A DNA stretch of 64,000 nt from the NCBI GenBank assembly GCA_965140405.1, contig OZ223208.1, forward strand, positions 2,914,001 to 2,978,000, written 5' to 3'. The stretch is from G963556115 sp963666605 (GTDB lineage: Bacteria; Planctomycetota; SZUA-567). A program made the position numbers and the translations under genes. Below the pieces are notes generated by a model. The model saw only the letters and a program-made list of their open reading frames with translations. It was not told where the DNA came from and did no database searches. How positions within the stretch are numbered: the first letter of the stretch is position 1; each line of letters starts with the position of its first letter. Shown here piece after piece: positions 36,117 through 45,518 of the stretch.

Positions 36117-37673
36117 TTAAGATTTAAGGTTAGCAACAGCAGCATGTTCAATGTCAAGCCCGCCAACATATCTTTTCATAAAGCTATCAAAGCCTTCAAT
36201 ACCATCTTTTTCAGGTTTGACCATTACTTTCTCAACACCAGAGAATATTTTTGTTTCTAAGTACTCAGATAAATCAGTTAAATCATCCAACATAAACTGT
36301 GCAAGCAATGCTATACCCCATGCCCCACCTTCTGACGCAGTTGACATTGTTGTTACTGGGGTAGTTGTAGCTCTTGCCATTACTTTATCGCCAACACCTG
36401 CAGTTTTAAATAATCCTCCATGCCCAAGCATTTCGTCAATTTCTACACCTTCATTCTCAAAGAGTATTTTTAATCCAATATTCAATGCTCCAAGTGATGT
36501 ATATAAATTTGTCAGCATAAAGTTAGCTAAATTAAACTTACTATCAGAATTTCTTACAAATAAAGGTCTGCCTTCCTCAAATCCAGTACTATGCTCACCA
36601 GACAAGTATGGATAAGCAAGTAGACCACCACAATCCATATCGCCTTCCAATGCTTTTCTATAAAGCTTTCCAAAAAGTTCATCATTATCAGGCGTTACCC
36701 CAAACTCTCCTAAAACTTCACCAAATAAATTAACCCAAGCATTTAAGTCTGATGTACAGTTATTACAGTGAACCATAGCCACTAAATCACCACTCGGCGT
36801 TGTTACTTCATCAATCTCACTATAAACCTTTGATAGTGCTTTTTCAAGTACAATCATAGCAAATACCGATGTTCCGGCGGACACGTTAGCTGTCCTTTTC
36901 TTTACACTATTTGTTGCAACCATTCCTGTTCCAGCATCACCTTCTGGTGGGCAGAAAGGTATTCCAGCCTCTAATTTACCACTAACATCAAGAAGCTTTG
37001 CCCCTATTGGGGTTAAATGCCCTGCATCTTCTCCAGCTACTAAAACCTTTGGGAATATGTCTGTGAGATTTATATTTGTTAATTCTTTAAACTGCCCTAC
37101 CATTTTTTCATTATATGATTTAGTCTCTAAATCTATAGGGAATACACCTGATGCTTCACCAACACCTATGACCTTTTCCCCAGTCAAGCGGTAGTGTACA
37201 TAACTTGCAAGAGTTGACAAAAAGTCGATCTTACTTACATGTTCTTCCTCATTTAAAATTGCTTGCCTTAGGTGTGCGATTGTCCATCTTTGTGGGACAG
37301 GATAATTGAATAACTCTGTAAGCTCTTTACTTGCCGCGCCTTGAAGGTTATTTCTCCAAGTTCTAAATGGAACTAATAGATTATCATCTTTATCAAAAGC
37401 CATATAACCATGCATCATGCCACTAAAACCAATTGCACCAACTGTTGTAAAGTCACAAGAGTATTTTTGTTCTATATTCTCTCTTAATTCAGTATAAGCA
37501 ACCTGTATACCTTCCCAAATCTCGTCGATTGAATAAGTCCAAAAATTATCAACTAGCTTATTCTCCCAACTATAGCCACCAGTAACCAAGGTACTTCCAT
37601 TTTCATCAATTAAAACAGATTTAATTCTAGTTGAACCAAGTTCAATACCTATACTACAATTTTTAAAATTCAT
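36117..37673 (-). CDS. FGGY-family carbohydrate kinase
   Basis: 518 residues. I-G-I-E-L-G-S-T-R-I-K near 8-18 (phosphate-1 motif), I-G-F-S-G-M-M-H-G near 82-90, P-E-G-D-A-G-T-G-M near 245 with the catalytic Asp, and G-H-G-G-L-F-K near 405 show a complete FGGY kinase closest in feel to xylulokinase/ribulokinase. The substrate cannot be set: it is alone on its strand, between deoC and the sugar-acid region, followed by a shared terminator. A keto-pentose, autoinducer-2-like compound or dihydroxyacetone are possible. Confidence 0.78.
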   Translation of the reverse strand: MNFKNCSIGIELGSTRIKSVLIDENGSTLVTGGYSWENKLVDNFWTYSIDEIWEGIQVAYTELRENIEQKYSCDFTTVGAIGFSGMMHGYMAFDKDDNLLVPFRTWRNNLQGAASKELTELFNYPVPQRWTIAHLRQAILNEEEHVSKIDFLSTLASYVHYRLTGEKVIGVGEASGVFPIDLETKSYNEKMVGQFKELTNINLTDIFPKVLVAGEDAGHLTPIGAKLLDVSGKLEAGIPFCPPEGDAGTGMVATNSVKKRTANVSAGTSVFAMIVLEKALSKVYSEIDEVTTPSGDLVAMVHCNNCTSDLNAWVNLFGEVLGEFGVTPDNDELFGKLYRKALEGDMDCGGLLAYPYLSGEHSTGFEEGRPLFVRNSDSKFNLANFMLTNLYTSLGALNIGLKILFENEGVEIDEMLGHGGLFKTAGVGDKVMARATTTPVTTMSTASEGGAWGIALLAQFMLDDLTDLSEYLETKIFSGVEKVMVKPEKDGIEGFDSFMKRYVGGLDIEHAAVANLKS

Positions 37674-38804
37674 AATTTCCTCTTTTACTTATAACAGTTA
37701 TTTAATCGGATATTAACATTTTTCCATATCATTAATTATCGACATTTATAACGAGTACGCCCATAATATTTAAACAATATTTAAAAAATAATTTACAGTT
37801 ACTCATCTACGACACTTCATTTTAATAGCTTGTTTTAGAAGCTTTTTGCGTATTATGGTCTGCCCCATTAATATTATCCCTTAAAACATACAATATTCTC
37901 TTGCTTTTGGCAAGGACAAAGTGTCCTTGTAAGAATAAATATCATATTCCTTCTTACTCAGACTTTTGCTGTGCTCTACCGGAGTAAAGACTTCAGATGT
38001 CTATTAGAACGTATAAAGAGACATTACACCCGCAATTATTATTTTAAAAAATCCAACAATATAACTCTTCCTATGCTAATAATTATTCCCTAAATCTATC
38101 ATTAAAAACGATATATAGTCATTCTACCATGGACGTCCAAATTATCTATATGTAAATGCTTTAACCTTGATATTCTTCTGCCATTTCCTGATAGCAGCAG
38201 TAATTAATTTATAGCCATCAGTATATTACTTTGAGCAGTATGAGTAAAATACTCTTAATAATACTGTCAGAATTGCAACTTTTTTCAAAATTCGCAACAG
38301 TTCAAAGCAGCACAAAAAAGTTTTTAGTCCGCATCAATTGACGACATTATAAAAGACAGAAAAGTGCACCAAAACACAGAATAAAGTCAACATCAATCAA
38401 TTATAAAATAACACTATATTTTGAAGGACAACCAAGTAATAAAGGTTTAAGTCTTTGATATCAAAGACTTAAACCTTTATTACTAACTAGCTACTATACT
38501 TTATATATGAAGACTCGTAACATAGAAATGATGGACACATAGGCATTCTTTATCTTTAGCCGTATATTCTATTGCTTGCCTATGTAATATTTACGGCATA
38601 TTTATAATTAATCGCACTGGTAGTAGTTATACACAAAACTGTATATAAAAAAGCTTAAACAATCATATACTCTTATGAAGCACAACTTAAATAATAATCC
38701 ATATATGACCAATTAAATAAGCTAAAGCTAATTAGTACCGTCAAGATCTACACTCTCAATGCAGTGACATACTTCTGATAATGATAGAATTGTTAAAAAT
38801 AATT
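37674..38804. other. Long non-coding stretch with palindromes
   Basis: 1131 bp with no frame that looks coding in any phase. It holds a short stem CAAGGACA/TGTCCTTG near 37912-37930 and the 50-nt perfect palindrome described separately. Probably a decayed region plus the FGGY kinase promoter. Confidence 0.45.
38435..38484. terminator. 50-nt perfect palindrome, probable terminator
   Basis: The two 25-nt halves around 38459/38460 (centre GATATC) are exact reverse complements. Composition is mixed (AAAGGTTTAAGTCTTT core) with no G/C clamp. It lies 320 bp downstream of the garR-type gene stop on the minus strand. It may terminate that transcript or be a foldback remnant of a mobile element. Confidence 0.55.
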
Positions 38805-39692
38805 CTATTTTTTTGTAACTTCAACTTGGGCTGCTTTTTCGTAGTACTGCACAAGTGCGCCATGGTCGCATCCAGCTTTACCATCAACTTTAAGAGCTTG
38901 CATAATTTCCATTACTCCAGCTGTTAGTGGCAGTGGTACGCCTATATTGTGTGCCGTCTCTAGAGCATTTGCAAGATCCTTAATGTGTAGTTCTATTCTG
39001 AACCCTGGATCAAACTTACGATCAAAGACAAGTGGCGCCTTTGCATCAAGAACAGTACTTCCAGCTAGACCACCACGTATAGCCTGATACACTAGCTCTG
39101 GATCGACTCCAGCTTTTGTTGCGAGGGTGAACGCTTCAGACATAGCTGCTATATTTAGAGCAACAATAACTTGGTTAGCTAGCTTTGTAATATTACCTGC
39201 TCCAATCTCACCAGTATAAACCACTGAACCAGCCATGGCCTTCATAACATCGTAGCATTTATCAAAAATTTCCCTCTTACCGCCAACCATTACTGATATT
39301 GTCCCATCAATTGCTTTTGGCTCACCACCACTTACAGGTGCATCAAGCATATCAACACCTTTCTCAAATAGCTTTTCAGAAATTTCTCTGCTAGCAAGTG
39401 GAGCTATTGAGCTCATATCGATTACGACACTACCTGGTTTTGCTCCTTCAATAACACCATTCTCTTCAAGAACCACTTCTTTGACATGTGGTGAGTTTGG
39501 AAGCATTGTAATAATAATATCAGATTGTTCAGCAACAGACTTAGCTGTCTCAGCAGAGGTCGCTCCAAGCGCAACCAATTCCTCAATAACAGTAGCTACC
39601 CTACCCATTACAACCAATTCATAGCCATTCTTGAGTAAATTTTTGCTCATAGGCTTGCCCATTATACCCAGACCAATAAAGCCAATTTTCAT
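38805..39692 (-). CDS. garR: Tartronate semialdehyde reductase (2-hydroxy-3-oxopropionate reductase)
   Basis: 295 residues of the beta-hydroxyacid dehydrogenase family: G-F-I-G-L-G-I-M-G-K-P-M near 4-15 (NAD(P) site), D-A-P-V-S-G-G-E near 116-123 (substrate site), G-N-I-T-K-L-A-N-Q near 166-174 with the catalytic Lys, and K-D-L-A-N-A-L near 234. It reduces tartronate semialdehyde to D-glycerate. Upstream is a glycerate kinase gene on the same strand. Members acting on related 3-hydroxyacids exist, but the neighbour makes this the best call. Confidence 0.87.
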   Translation of the reverse strand: MKIGFIGLGIMGKPMSKNLLKNGYELVVMGRVATVIEELVALGATSAETAKSVAEQSDIIITMLPNSPHVKEVVLEENGVIEGAKPGSVVIDMSSIAPLASREISEKLFEKGVDMLDAPVSGGEPKAIDGTISVMVGGKREIFDKCYDVMKAMAGSVVYTGEIGAGNITKLANQVIVALNIAAMSEAFTLATKAGVDPELVYQAIRGGLAGSTVLDAKAPLVFDRKFDPGFRIELHIKDLANALETAHNIGVPLPLTAGVMEIMQALKVDGKAGCDHGALVQYYEKAAQVEVTKK

Positions 39693-40077
39693 ATCCTTCT
39701 CCTTTTTTAAATACTTGGATCATTAGAACCACTATTATTATATAAAGTATTCTGCGATGTATAATGCTTGAGTCAGATATTTTATGTCTTCAAATGCTTG
39801 CATTAAGGTATTATAATAACATCTAACTCCTATATATGACGTCTCAATTATATGACTTTACCCAAACATCCAATATCTATAGAACTCCCTGTATTGTAAT
39901 AAACATTTCACTACCCGTCAAAGGTGAATATAACTACAACAGTAAAATATGTTACAATACTAGGAAATACCAATATGACAACCAAACTACAAATAGCACT
40001 GGTTAATTCCAGTGCTATCTAATTTATACAAGTTATATTTTCATCAAAGTATAGACCGCAAGATTATCAATATGAAA
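39693..40077. promoter_or_regulatory. garR-type gene upstream region with GntR-like half-sites
   Basis: 385 bp. GTATTGTAAT (39891-39900) and GTTACAATAC (39951-39960) form a 9-of-10 inverted pair. Both contain TTGTAA-type half-sites like those at the dctP promoter and upstream of the GntR gene, so the FadR-type regulator may also act here. This is weaker than the other two sites. Confidence 0.35.
39993..40018 (-). terminator. Terminator after glycerate kinase gene
   Basis: ATAGCACTGG (39993-40002), a 6-nt loop and CCAGTGCTAT (40009-40018) form a perfect 10-bp stem, 60 bp downstream of the kinase stop. Confidence 0.7.
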
Positions 40078-41220
40078 TTACTTATTCTTAACTAATGCTG
40101 TAAAGGTGTAAAGGATCTCTCTGGTAAGATTCTTCATATAATCTTCTGCGTGACTTATTGCATTGTCCAAAGTTACTGGTCCTGGGCAAATTGAAAAAGT
40201 AGCTGTAATACCGCAGTCTCGCAATTCCTCAATCTTCTCGCCAATACTACCTGCAAGAGCAATACACGGAATGTTGTACTTTTTAGCAATAATTCCTACT
40301 CCAGCAGGAGCTTTGCCATACTTCGTTTGAAAATCTATCTGACCTTCTGCTGTAATTACTAGGTCTGCGCCCTTTATTTTTTCTTGAAGTCCTACAGCAT
40401 CAAACACCAGATCAATCCCTTTTGCAAGAAGTGCATCTGTAAATACAACCAGTCCTGCTCCAAGGCCACCAGCGGCCCCTGCACCTTCAATTTTATCAAT
40501 ATTTAAACCAAACTGCTTTTTGACAACTTCTGCAAAATGCTTCAACCCTTTATCTAAAAGTTCGATATCTTCTTGACTTGCACCTTTCTGCTTGCCATAT
40601 ACATATGCAGCTCCATTAATACCAGAAAGAGGATTATCAACATCACAAGCGACTTCGAACCTAACATCTTTTACCTCTGGAAGTATCCCACTAATATCAA
40701 TACTAGCTATATTAATAAGCTCCCGTCCTATTGGGACAAGCTCATGCCCTCCTTCATCATAAAATTTAACTCCTAGTGCTGCGGCCATACCAATACCTGC
40801 ATCATTGGTTGCACTCCCACCAATTCCAAGTATGATTTTTTTTGCACCCTTTTTAATTGCATTTTTAATCAATTCACCTGTGCCAAAAGTTGTAGTAAGA
40901 GAAGCATTTTTCTCTTCATCATTTAGTAGAGCTATACCACTTGCGAGAGCCATCTCAATTGCTGCTGTCTTGCTAGATTTGACAAAAGTATAACTAGCTT
41001 TGATAGATCTAAAAAGTGGATCATGTACATCACATGTTATAAGTTTACCACCGAGAGCTCCTTGTAGCACATCGACAAGGCCATCTCCACCGTCTGCAAC
41101 AGGCACTAATACTGTTTCAATGTTTTTATCAAACTCTTTGACGCCTTCTTCTATTACCTTCGCAGCTTGACTAGCAGTAAGACTAGATTTTAGGGCGTTT
41201 GGTGCTATTACTATTCTCAT
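40078..41220 (-). CDS. glxK: Glycerate 2-kinase (GarK/GlxK type)
   Basis: 380 residues, class II glycerate kinase: A-P-N-A-L-K-S-S-L-T-A near 6-16, P-V-A-D-G-G-D-G near 40-47, G-I-G-G-S-A-T-N-D-A-G near 129-139 and G-A-G-A-A-G-G-L-G near 248 are all present. It converts D-glycerate to 2-phosphoglycerate, entering lower glycolysis. With the adjacent reductase it drains tartronate semialdehyde, and with the hydroxypyruvate reductase-like enzyme at 46710 it can also take hydroxypyruvate carbon. Confidence 0.9.
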   Translation of the reverse strand: MRIVIAPNALKSSLTASQAAKVIEEGVKEFDKNIETVLVPVADGGDGLVDVLQGALGGKLITCDVHDPLFRSIKASYTFVKSSKTAAIEMALASGIALLNDEEKNASLTTTFGTGELIKNAIKKGAKKIILGIGGSATNDAGIGMAAALGVKFYDEGGHELVPIGRELINIASIDISGILPEVKDVRFEVACDVDNPLSGINGAAYVYGKQKGASQEDIELLDKGLKHFAEVVKKQFGLNIDKIEGAGAAGGLGAGLVVFTDALLAKGIDLVFDAVGLQEKIKGADLVITAEGQIDFQTKYGKAPAGVGIIAKKYNIPCIALAGSIGEKIEELRDCGITATFSICPGPVTLDNAISHAEDYMKNLTREILYTFTALVKNK

Positions 41221-41334
41221 GTTAAAAATTCCCTCATTATAAATTTACTCAAGTAATGCTTCGTTAAGTAGTGCTAATGCTTACTTGCTTTCTGTTAGGG
41301 TTTATAGAATATTGCAAATAATTGCCAGTATTTC

Positions 41335-43776
41335 TTACCCGTAAATTTCAAAGTATTCCTCTGGTGTTGGTATCTTACCAAGTAAAGCCACAATTGCAGC
41401 CACTTCAGCACTTCCTAGATACATCTTTGCACCAGTCCCCATACGGTTATTAGTATTTTTAGTACTTGTGGAAAAGACCATGGCATTTTCAGCAGCTCTT
41501 GCTTGATTACCCATACAAAGGCTACAACCTGGAATTTCAACCCTTGCACCAGCTTCTTCAAATATATTTATAATACCCTCTTTCTTCAAGATCGCCATAT
41601 CCATTCTTGTTGGCGGCACAATCCACAATTTCTTTACTCCCACCTTCTTTCCGGTAATTACCCGTGCTACTGCTTTAAAATGCTCAATATTAGTCATACA
41701 TGACCCAATAAATACTTCGTCAATCTCAACACCTTGATGCTCTGATAACCAACAAGCATTGTCTGGATTGTTTGGAGCAGCAATAACAGGCTCCTTTATT
41801 TCAGAAAGATCTATTTCTAACTTATCAGAAAATTCTGCATTTGCATCACGACGTAATAACTCAGGATGAGCCAGCCAATTTTCAGTATCATTTAGCCTGT
41901 TCTTTATTGTCGTCTTATTTTCATACCCGCTATCAATCATACTCCGCATAAGATCAACATTACTCTTCAAATGCTCAACAATTTTATCTTGCGCAAGATC
42001 AATAGTACAACCAGCCGCACTTCTCTCTGCAACTGAAGCCGAAAGTTCAAAAGCTTCTTCCACCGTCAGTTGGCTTGTAAAGCCTTCCATTTCAATGATT
42101 TTACCGTTGAAAATTCCCTTCTCATTGCTCAGTTCACTACCCTTCATGGCGATATAATTTACAACATCTCTAAGCACAATTCCACGATTTAAATGTCCAT
42201 TTAAACGTAATAATAATGACTCAGGTACATCGAGTGGCATCATACCCAGTGTTGCCGCAAACGCCACAAGTCCTGATCCAGCTGGGAAAGAAATTCCAAG
42301 AGGTGAATGCATATGACTATCACCTCCAGTGCCTACTTGGTCAGGAAGCAACATTCTGTTCAACCAACTATGTATTATACCATCACCAGGCTTTATGGCA
42401 ACGCCACCACGCTTCTGGAAGTAATTTGTTAGAGTGTTATGCATCACAAGATCACTATCTTTGGGATAGGCAGCTGTATGACAAAAACTCTGAAGCACTA
42501 GTGGTGCCTGAAACTTCAAGCAAGCGAGTTCAGTAAGTTCATCACAGGTCATTACCCCGGTAGCATCTTGACTCCCTACTATTGAAACCTTAGGTTCACA
42601 ACTCTCACCAGGCAACACTCCTCTTTCACCACAAGCCTTTCCTATAATCTTCTGAGCTAAAGTAAAACTCTTTCCTTCCTTCTTCTGCATACTTTCAGGT
42701 CTTATAAAAATAGTATCACTCTTCATGTGCAACACTTCTCGCGCTCTTTGAGTCAACTTCTTACCAATCAGTAGCGGTACCCTCCCACCAGCTCTATATG
42801 CATCAGAGATAATTACCGGCTGCATAGAAAATCCTGCTATTACCTTTCCAGCAACATCTCTTATCTCACATTTCTTTGTATCTATAATTACCTTTGCTCC
42901 ATGCTCTATCTTTGTTACATCACAAATAATTGGTAGACCACCTGAATCAATAAAGGTATTAAAAAATACCGGAGCAAGGCTTCCGGCAAGAACAATACCA
43001 CCACTACGTTTATTGGGGATATATGGTATATCTTCACCAATTGACCAGATAAGTGAGTTTACTGCAGATTTTCTTGAGCTTCCAATACCAACAGTATCAC
43101 CAACAAATACCGTTCCTTCACCAGACTCACGATTTTTCTGCATAGTATTGATACCATCAGGAAATTTAGCCTCTCCCATTGTAAGAGAGTGTAGAGGTAT
43201 ATCTGAACGAGTAGCAACATACTTTGGTGGCGACAGATCATCATTATTCACAACTCCTGCTACTTTATAAACAATCTTTTCTATTATCTCAGGTAATTCC
43301 GGTCTTGAGAGAAACCACTCTGCCTCTGCCCAGCTCATAATTACATCTCTAGCATACTCATTACCACTATCCATTAAAGATTTAATCTCATCAAAACTAT
43401 CAAATACTAATATGAGTTTCTTAAGAGCTTTAGCAGCAAACGCTGCGTATTTTATATCACTAAGTAAATTAACTAAATGAACAACATTATACCCACCCAT
43501 CATCGTCCCAAGTATCTCTATCGCATATTCAGGAGAGATAGCACCGCACTCAATATTACCGAGTACAATAGAAGTTAAAAAATCTGCCTTAACCCTTGCC
43601 GCCTCAGCAACACCTGCCGGAACCCTATTGATCAACAAATCAACAAGAAAATTCATATCTTCAGTATCATCTAATAATTTTCTGCATAACTCTTCTACTT
43701 GATAAGCAGACAAAGGCAACGGTGGGATATTTTGCAAAGTCCTTTCAGACACATGCTGAAGATATTGATGGTTCAT
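41335..43776 (-). CDS. Aconitase B-type hydratase with altered active-site motifs
   Basis: 813 residues from ATG 43776, where GAGAGGA is well placed; an in-frame GTG at 43791 is less likely. Collinear with AcnB from the N-terminal HEAT-like domain to P-T-P-E-E-Y, but missing the last 50 or so residues. The [4Fe-4S] cysteines are kept (S-C-M-T-N near 690; G-C-S-L-C-M-G-N-Q near 750), as are G-S-S-R-K-S and T-R-S-D-I-P-L. Several substrate-side positions differ from E. coli AcnB as I recall it: G-S-Q-D-A for G-S-Q-D-T, G-D-S-H-M-H-S-P for G-D-S-H-T-R-F-P, S-T-K-N for S-T-R-N. No citrate-cycle genes adjoin it. A hydratase or isomerase for another hydroxyacid is plausible; ordinary aconitase remains possible. 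Confidence 0.82.
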   Translation of the reverse strand: MNHQYLQHVSERTLQNIPPLPLSAYQVEELCRKLLDDTEDMNFLVDLLINRVPAGVAEAARVKADFLTSIVLGNIECGAISPEYAIEILGTMMGGYNVVHLVNLLSDIKYAAFAAKALKKLILVFDSFDEIKSLMDSGNEYARDVIMSWAEAEWFLSRPELPEIIEKIVYKVAGVVNNDDLSPPKYVATRSDIPLHSLTMGEAKFPDGINTMQKNRESGEGTVFVGDTVGIGSSRKSAVNSLIWSIGEDIPYIPNKRSGGIVLAGSLAPVFFNTFIDSGGLPIICDVTKIEHGAKVIIDTKKCEIRDVAGKVIAGFSMQPVIISDAYRAGGRVPLLIGKKLTQRAREVLHMKSDTIFIRPESMQKKEGKSFTLAQKIIGKACGERGVLPGESCEPKVSIVGSQDATGVMTCDELTELACLKFQAPLVLQSFCHTAAYPKDSDLVMHNTLTNYFQKRGGVAIKPGDGIIHSWLNRMLLPDQVGTGGDSHMHSPLGISFPAGSGLVAFAATLGMMPLDVPESLLLRLNGHLNRGIVLRDVVNYIAMKGSELSNEKGIFNGKIIEMEGFTSQLTVEEAFELSASVAERSAAGCTIDLAQDKIVEHLKSNVDLMRSMIDSGYENKTTIKNRLNDTENWLAHPELLRRDANAEFSDKLEIDLSEIKEPVIAAPNNPDNACWLSEHQGVEIDEVFIGSCMTNIEHFKAVARVITGKKVGVKKLWIVPPTRMDMAILKKEGIINIFEEAGARVEIPGCSLCMGNQARAAENAMVFSTSTKNTNNRMGTGAKMYLGSAEVAAIVALLGKIPTPEEYFEIYG

Positions 43777-44344
43777 AAAGAGTCCTCTCACTATGTATTA
43801 ATATATAAATAACATCATTAATAGAAATCAAATTACAAAAAAGTTAGAATCCTACAATGATGATTATTATTAATTGACCAATTTTGACATTTGTTGAATA
43901 TATATCTAGTTTAGCATATTAACAACATTCAAGCTGTAGCAAAAACACTAATAAATTTATTGATTTGCAAATAGGTATGATCTACGAAACGATATGAATC
44001 TTATCCATAATAACTGCTTCAGAATTACCGATAGACTCCAGCGATTTTAGACTTTACTCTAGAGCCATTAATCAAAAGAATCTATAGCCGGAATGACTGT
44101 AGCTAATGGAAGTTACATAGTGATGTTTAACAGGCAACAACTATGGAGTTCTTAACATTTGAAGTTTTATTTATAACTACACTAGAGTGAAATTAAGCCC
44201 ACTAAAGACCATAAAAAAAGTGAGTACATGGTAAAGATAATTTAATAGGACTCCATTTTGAAAAGCATTGCTATAATATACCTACAATCATAAGCCAATC
44301 GAACAGTATCTAAATAAGTCAAGTTCACATAGACTTAATATCAT
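43777..44344. other. Intergenic region upstream of the AcnB-type gene
   Basis: 568 bp, AT-rich, no supported gene. It must carry the hydratase promoter and the 3' end of the GntR transcript. No clear hairpin was found. Confidence 0.4.
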
Positions 44345-45073
44345 TTATTTCTTAATATTTCTACTACTCTCATTTTTTAGAACATCATCATTAAACTGAA
44401 GATAAATATCTTTAACATGCTCATAAACACAAATTCTGGCAAGCTCTTTATCTTTCGCTTTAATTGCATCAATAATTTTTCGATGGCAGATAAGACCAAA
44501 GCTCGCACCAAGTTTATTACTGACAACACGCCAAGCAGAACTGAAGACCTCCATTAAAACCTGACAAATTTTAAAGACGACTTGATTACCAGACATTTTT
44601 AGAATATATAGATGAAAATCTTTATCTAATTCTGCGTATTTATCCAGATCACTTGCTTTTTTTGACATCTCATCGTAGATCTCTTCAAGTTTATCGATAT
44701 CCTCATCAGTTACATTATCAATAGCATAAGGTATAAGTGCCGGCTCAAACATAACTCGGAACTCCAGTACACTGCTAATATCATTTTCACTCAAAGATAA
44801 AACCGGAACAAGAATATCAAGCGTGTCAGAAATGCTAAAATTTCTAACAAAACTACCCTCGCCCCTTTTTATTTCAATAAACCCCTGAGCTTGCAAAGAC
44901 TGTATTGCAGACCTAACTGAAACTCGACTTACATCAAATAGCTCACATAACTGATTTTCAGATGGTAACTTATCCCCAGTTTTCCATACTCCATCAATTA
45001 TGAATTCTTTACACTGATCATATACTTGACTTTGAACCTGAGCTCTACTTATCTTTTTTATTAATTTATTCAC
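44345..45073 (-). CDS. GntR-family (FadR/FCD-type) transcriptional regulator
   Basis: 242 residues. N-terminal winged helix with L-P-S-E-N-Q-L-C-E-L-F-D-V-S-R-V-S-V-R-S-A (near 38-58) and R-G-E-G-S-F-V, then an all-helical FCD effector domain with metal-site pattern D-K-D-F-H-L-Y-I near 152 and H-R-K-I-I-D-A near 205. FCD regulators usually sense sugar acids, fitting the surrounding catabolic genes. A 13-bp palindrome 128 bp upstream of its start is repeated at the dctP promoter, so it probably represses itself and the TRAP operon. Confidence 0.86.
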   Translation of the reverse strand: MNKLIKKISRAQVQSQVYDQCKEFIIDGVWKTGDKLPSENQLCELFDVSRVSVRSAIQSLQAQGFIEIKRGEGSFVRNFSISDTLDILVPVLSLSENDISSVLEFRVMFEPALIPYAIDNVTDEDIDKLEEIYDEMSKKASDLDKYAELDKDFHLYILKMSGNQVVFKICQVLMEVFSSAWRVVSNKLGASFGLICHRKIIDAIKAKDKELARICVYEHVKDIYLQFNDDVLKNESSRNIKK

Positions 45074-45200
45074 AATATCACACCATTTTCGGAGGAAAAT
45101 TTCAATTTAAACGTAACCGCTATAAGTTAAAACTAACATTATCAGTATGCAAACGTAATCAGTATATTTTTACTAACTTATTATATTCTACATAGCGTCG

Positions 45201-45213
45201 CTTGTAATACAAG
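45201..45213. promoter_or_regulatory. Candidate GntR operator, autoregulatory
   Basis: CTTGTAATACAAG, a perfect 6-1-6 inverted repeat upstream of the GntR gene. Twelve of 13 bases match 61588-61600 at the dctP promoter. The half-site spacing is that of FadR-type operators. Confidence 0.6.
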
Positions 45214-45518
45214 TATTTTTATTAAAATAAGACATTATTAAAATTTAATTCAAACTCAACTTCTTGTATACCTTAAATCAGAAATTCTCGCTACTAAATT
45301 GACAACTCTATCACTGCGATAAACAGTAAATATCAAAAGTGCTTGTGTTGCTTAACGCTATTATTTATGCATAACAAACAAGTAAGAAATATACACTCAT
45401 ACTCCCACACCAGCTTATTACCAATAGTTACAAAGTATCTCCTACCAATTCCATGTTTTTTGCAAAGGAGCTGTATATTCTATTGCATTTTTAAAATTCG
45501 TTATAAGCTAACTCAGAA
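45214..45518. other. Spacer between GntR promoter region and alcohol dehydrogenase gene
   Basis: About 305 bp without a supported gene. A short 70-codon plus-strand frame has no ribosome binding site or recognisable product. Confidence 0.4.
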
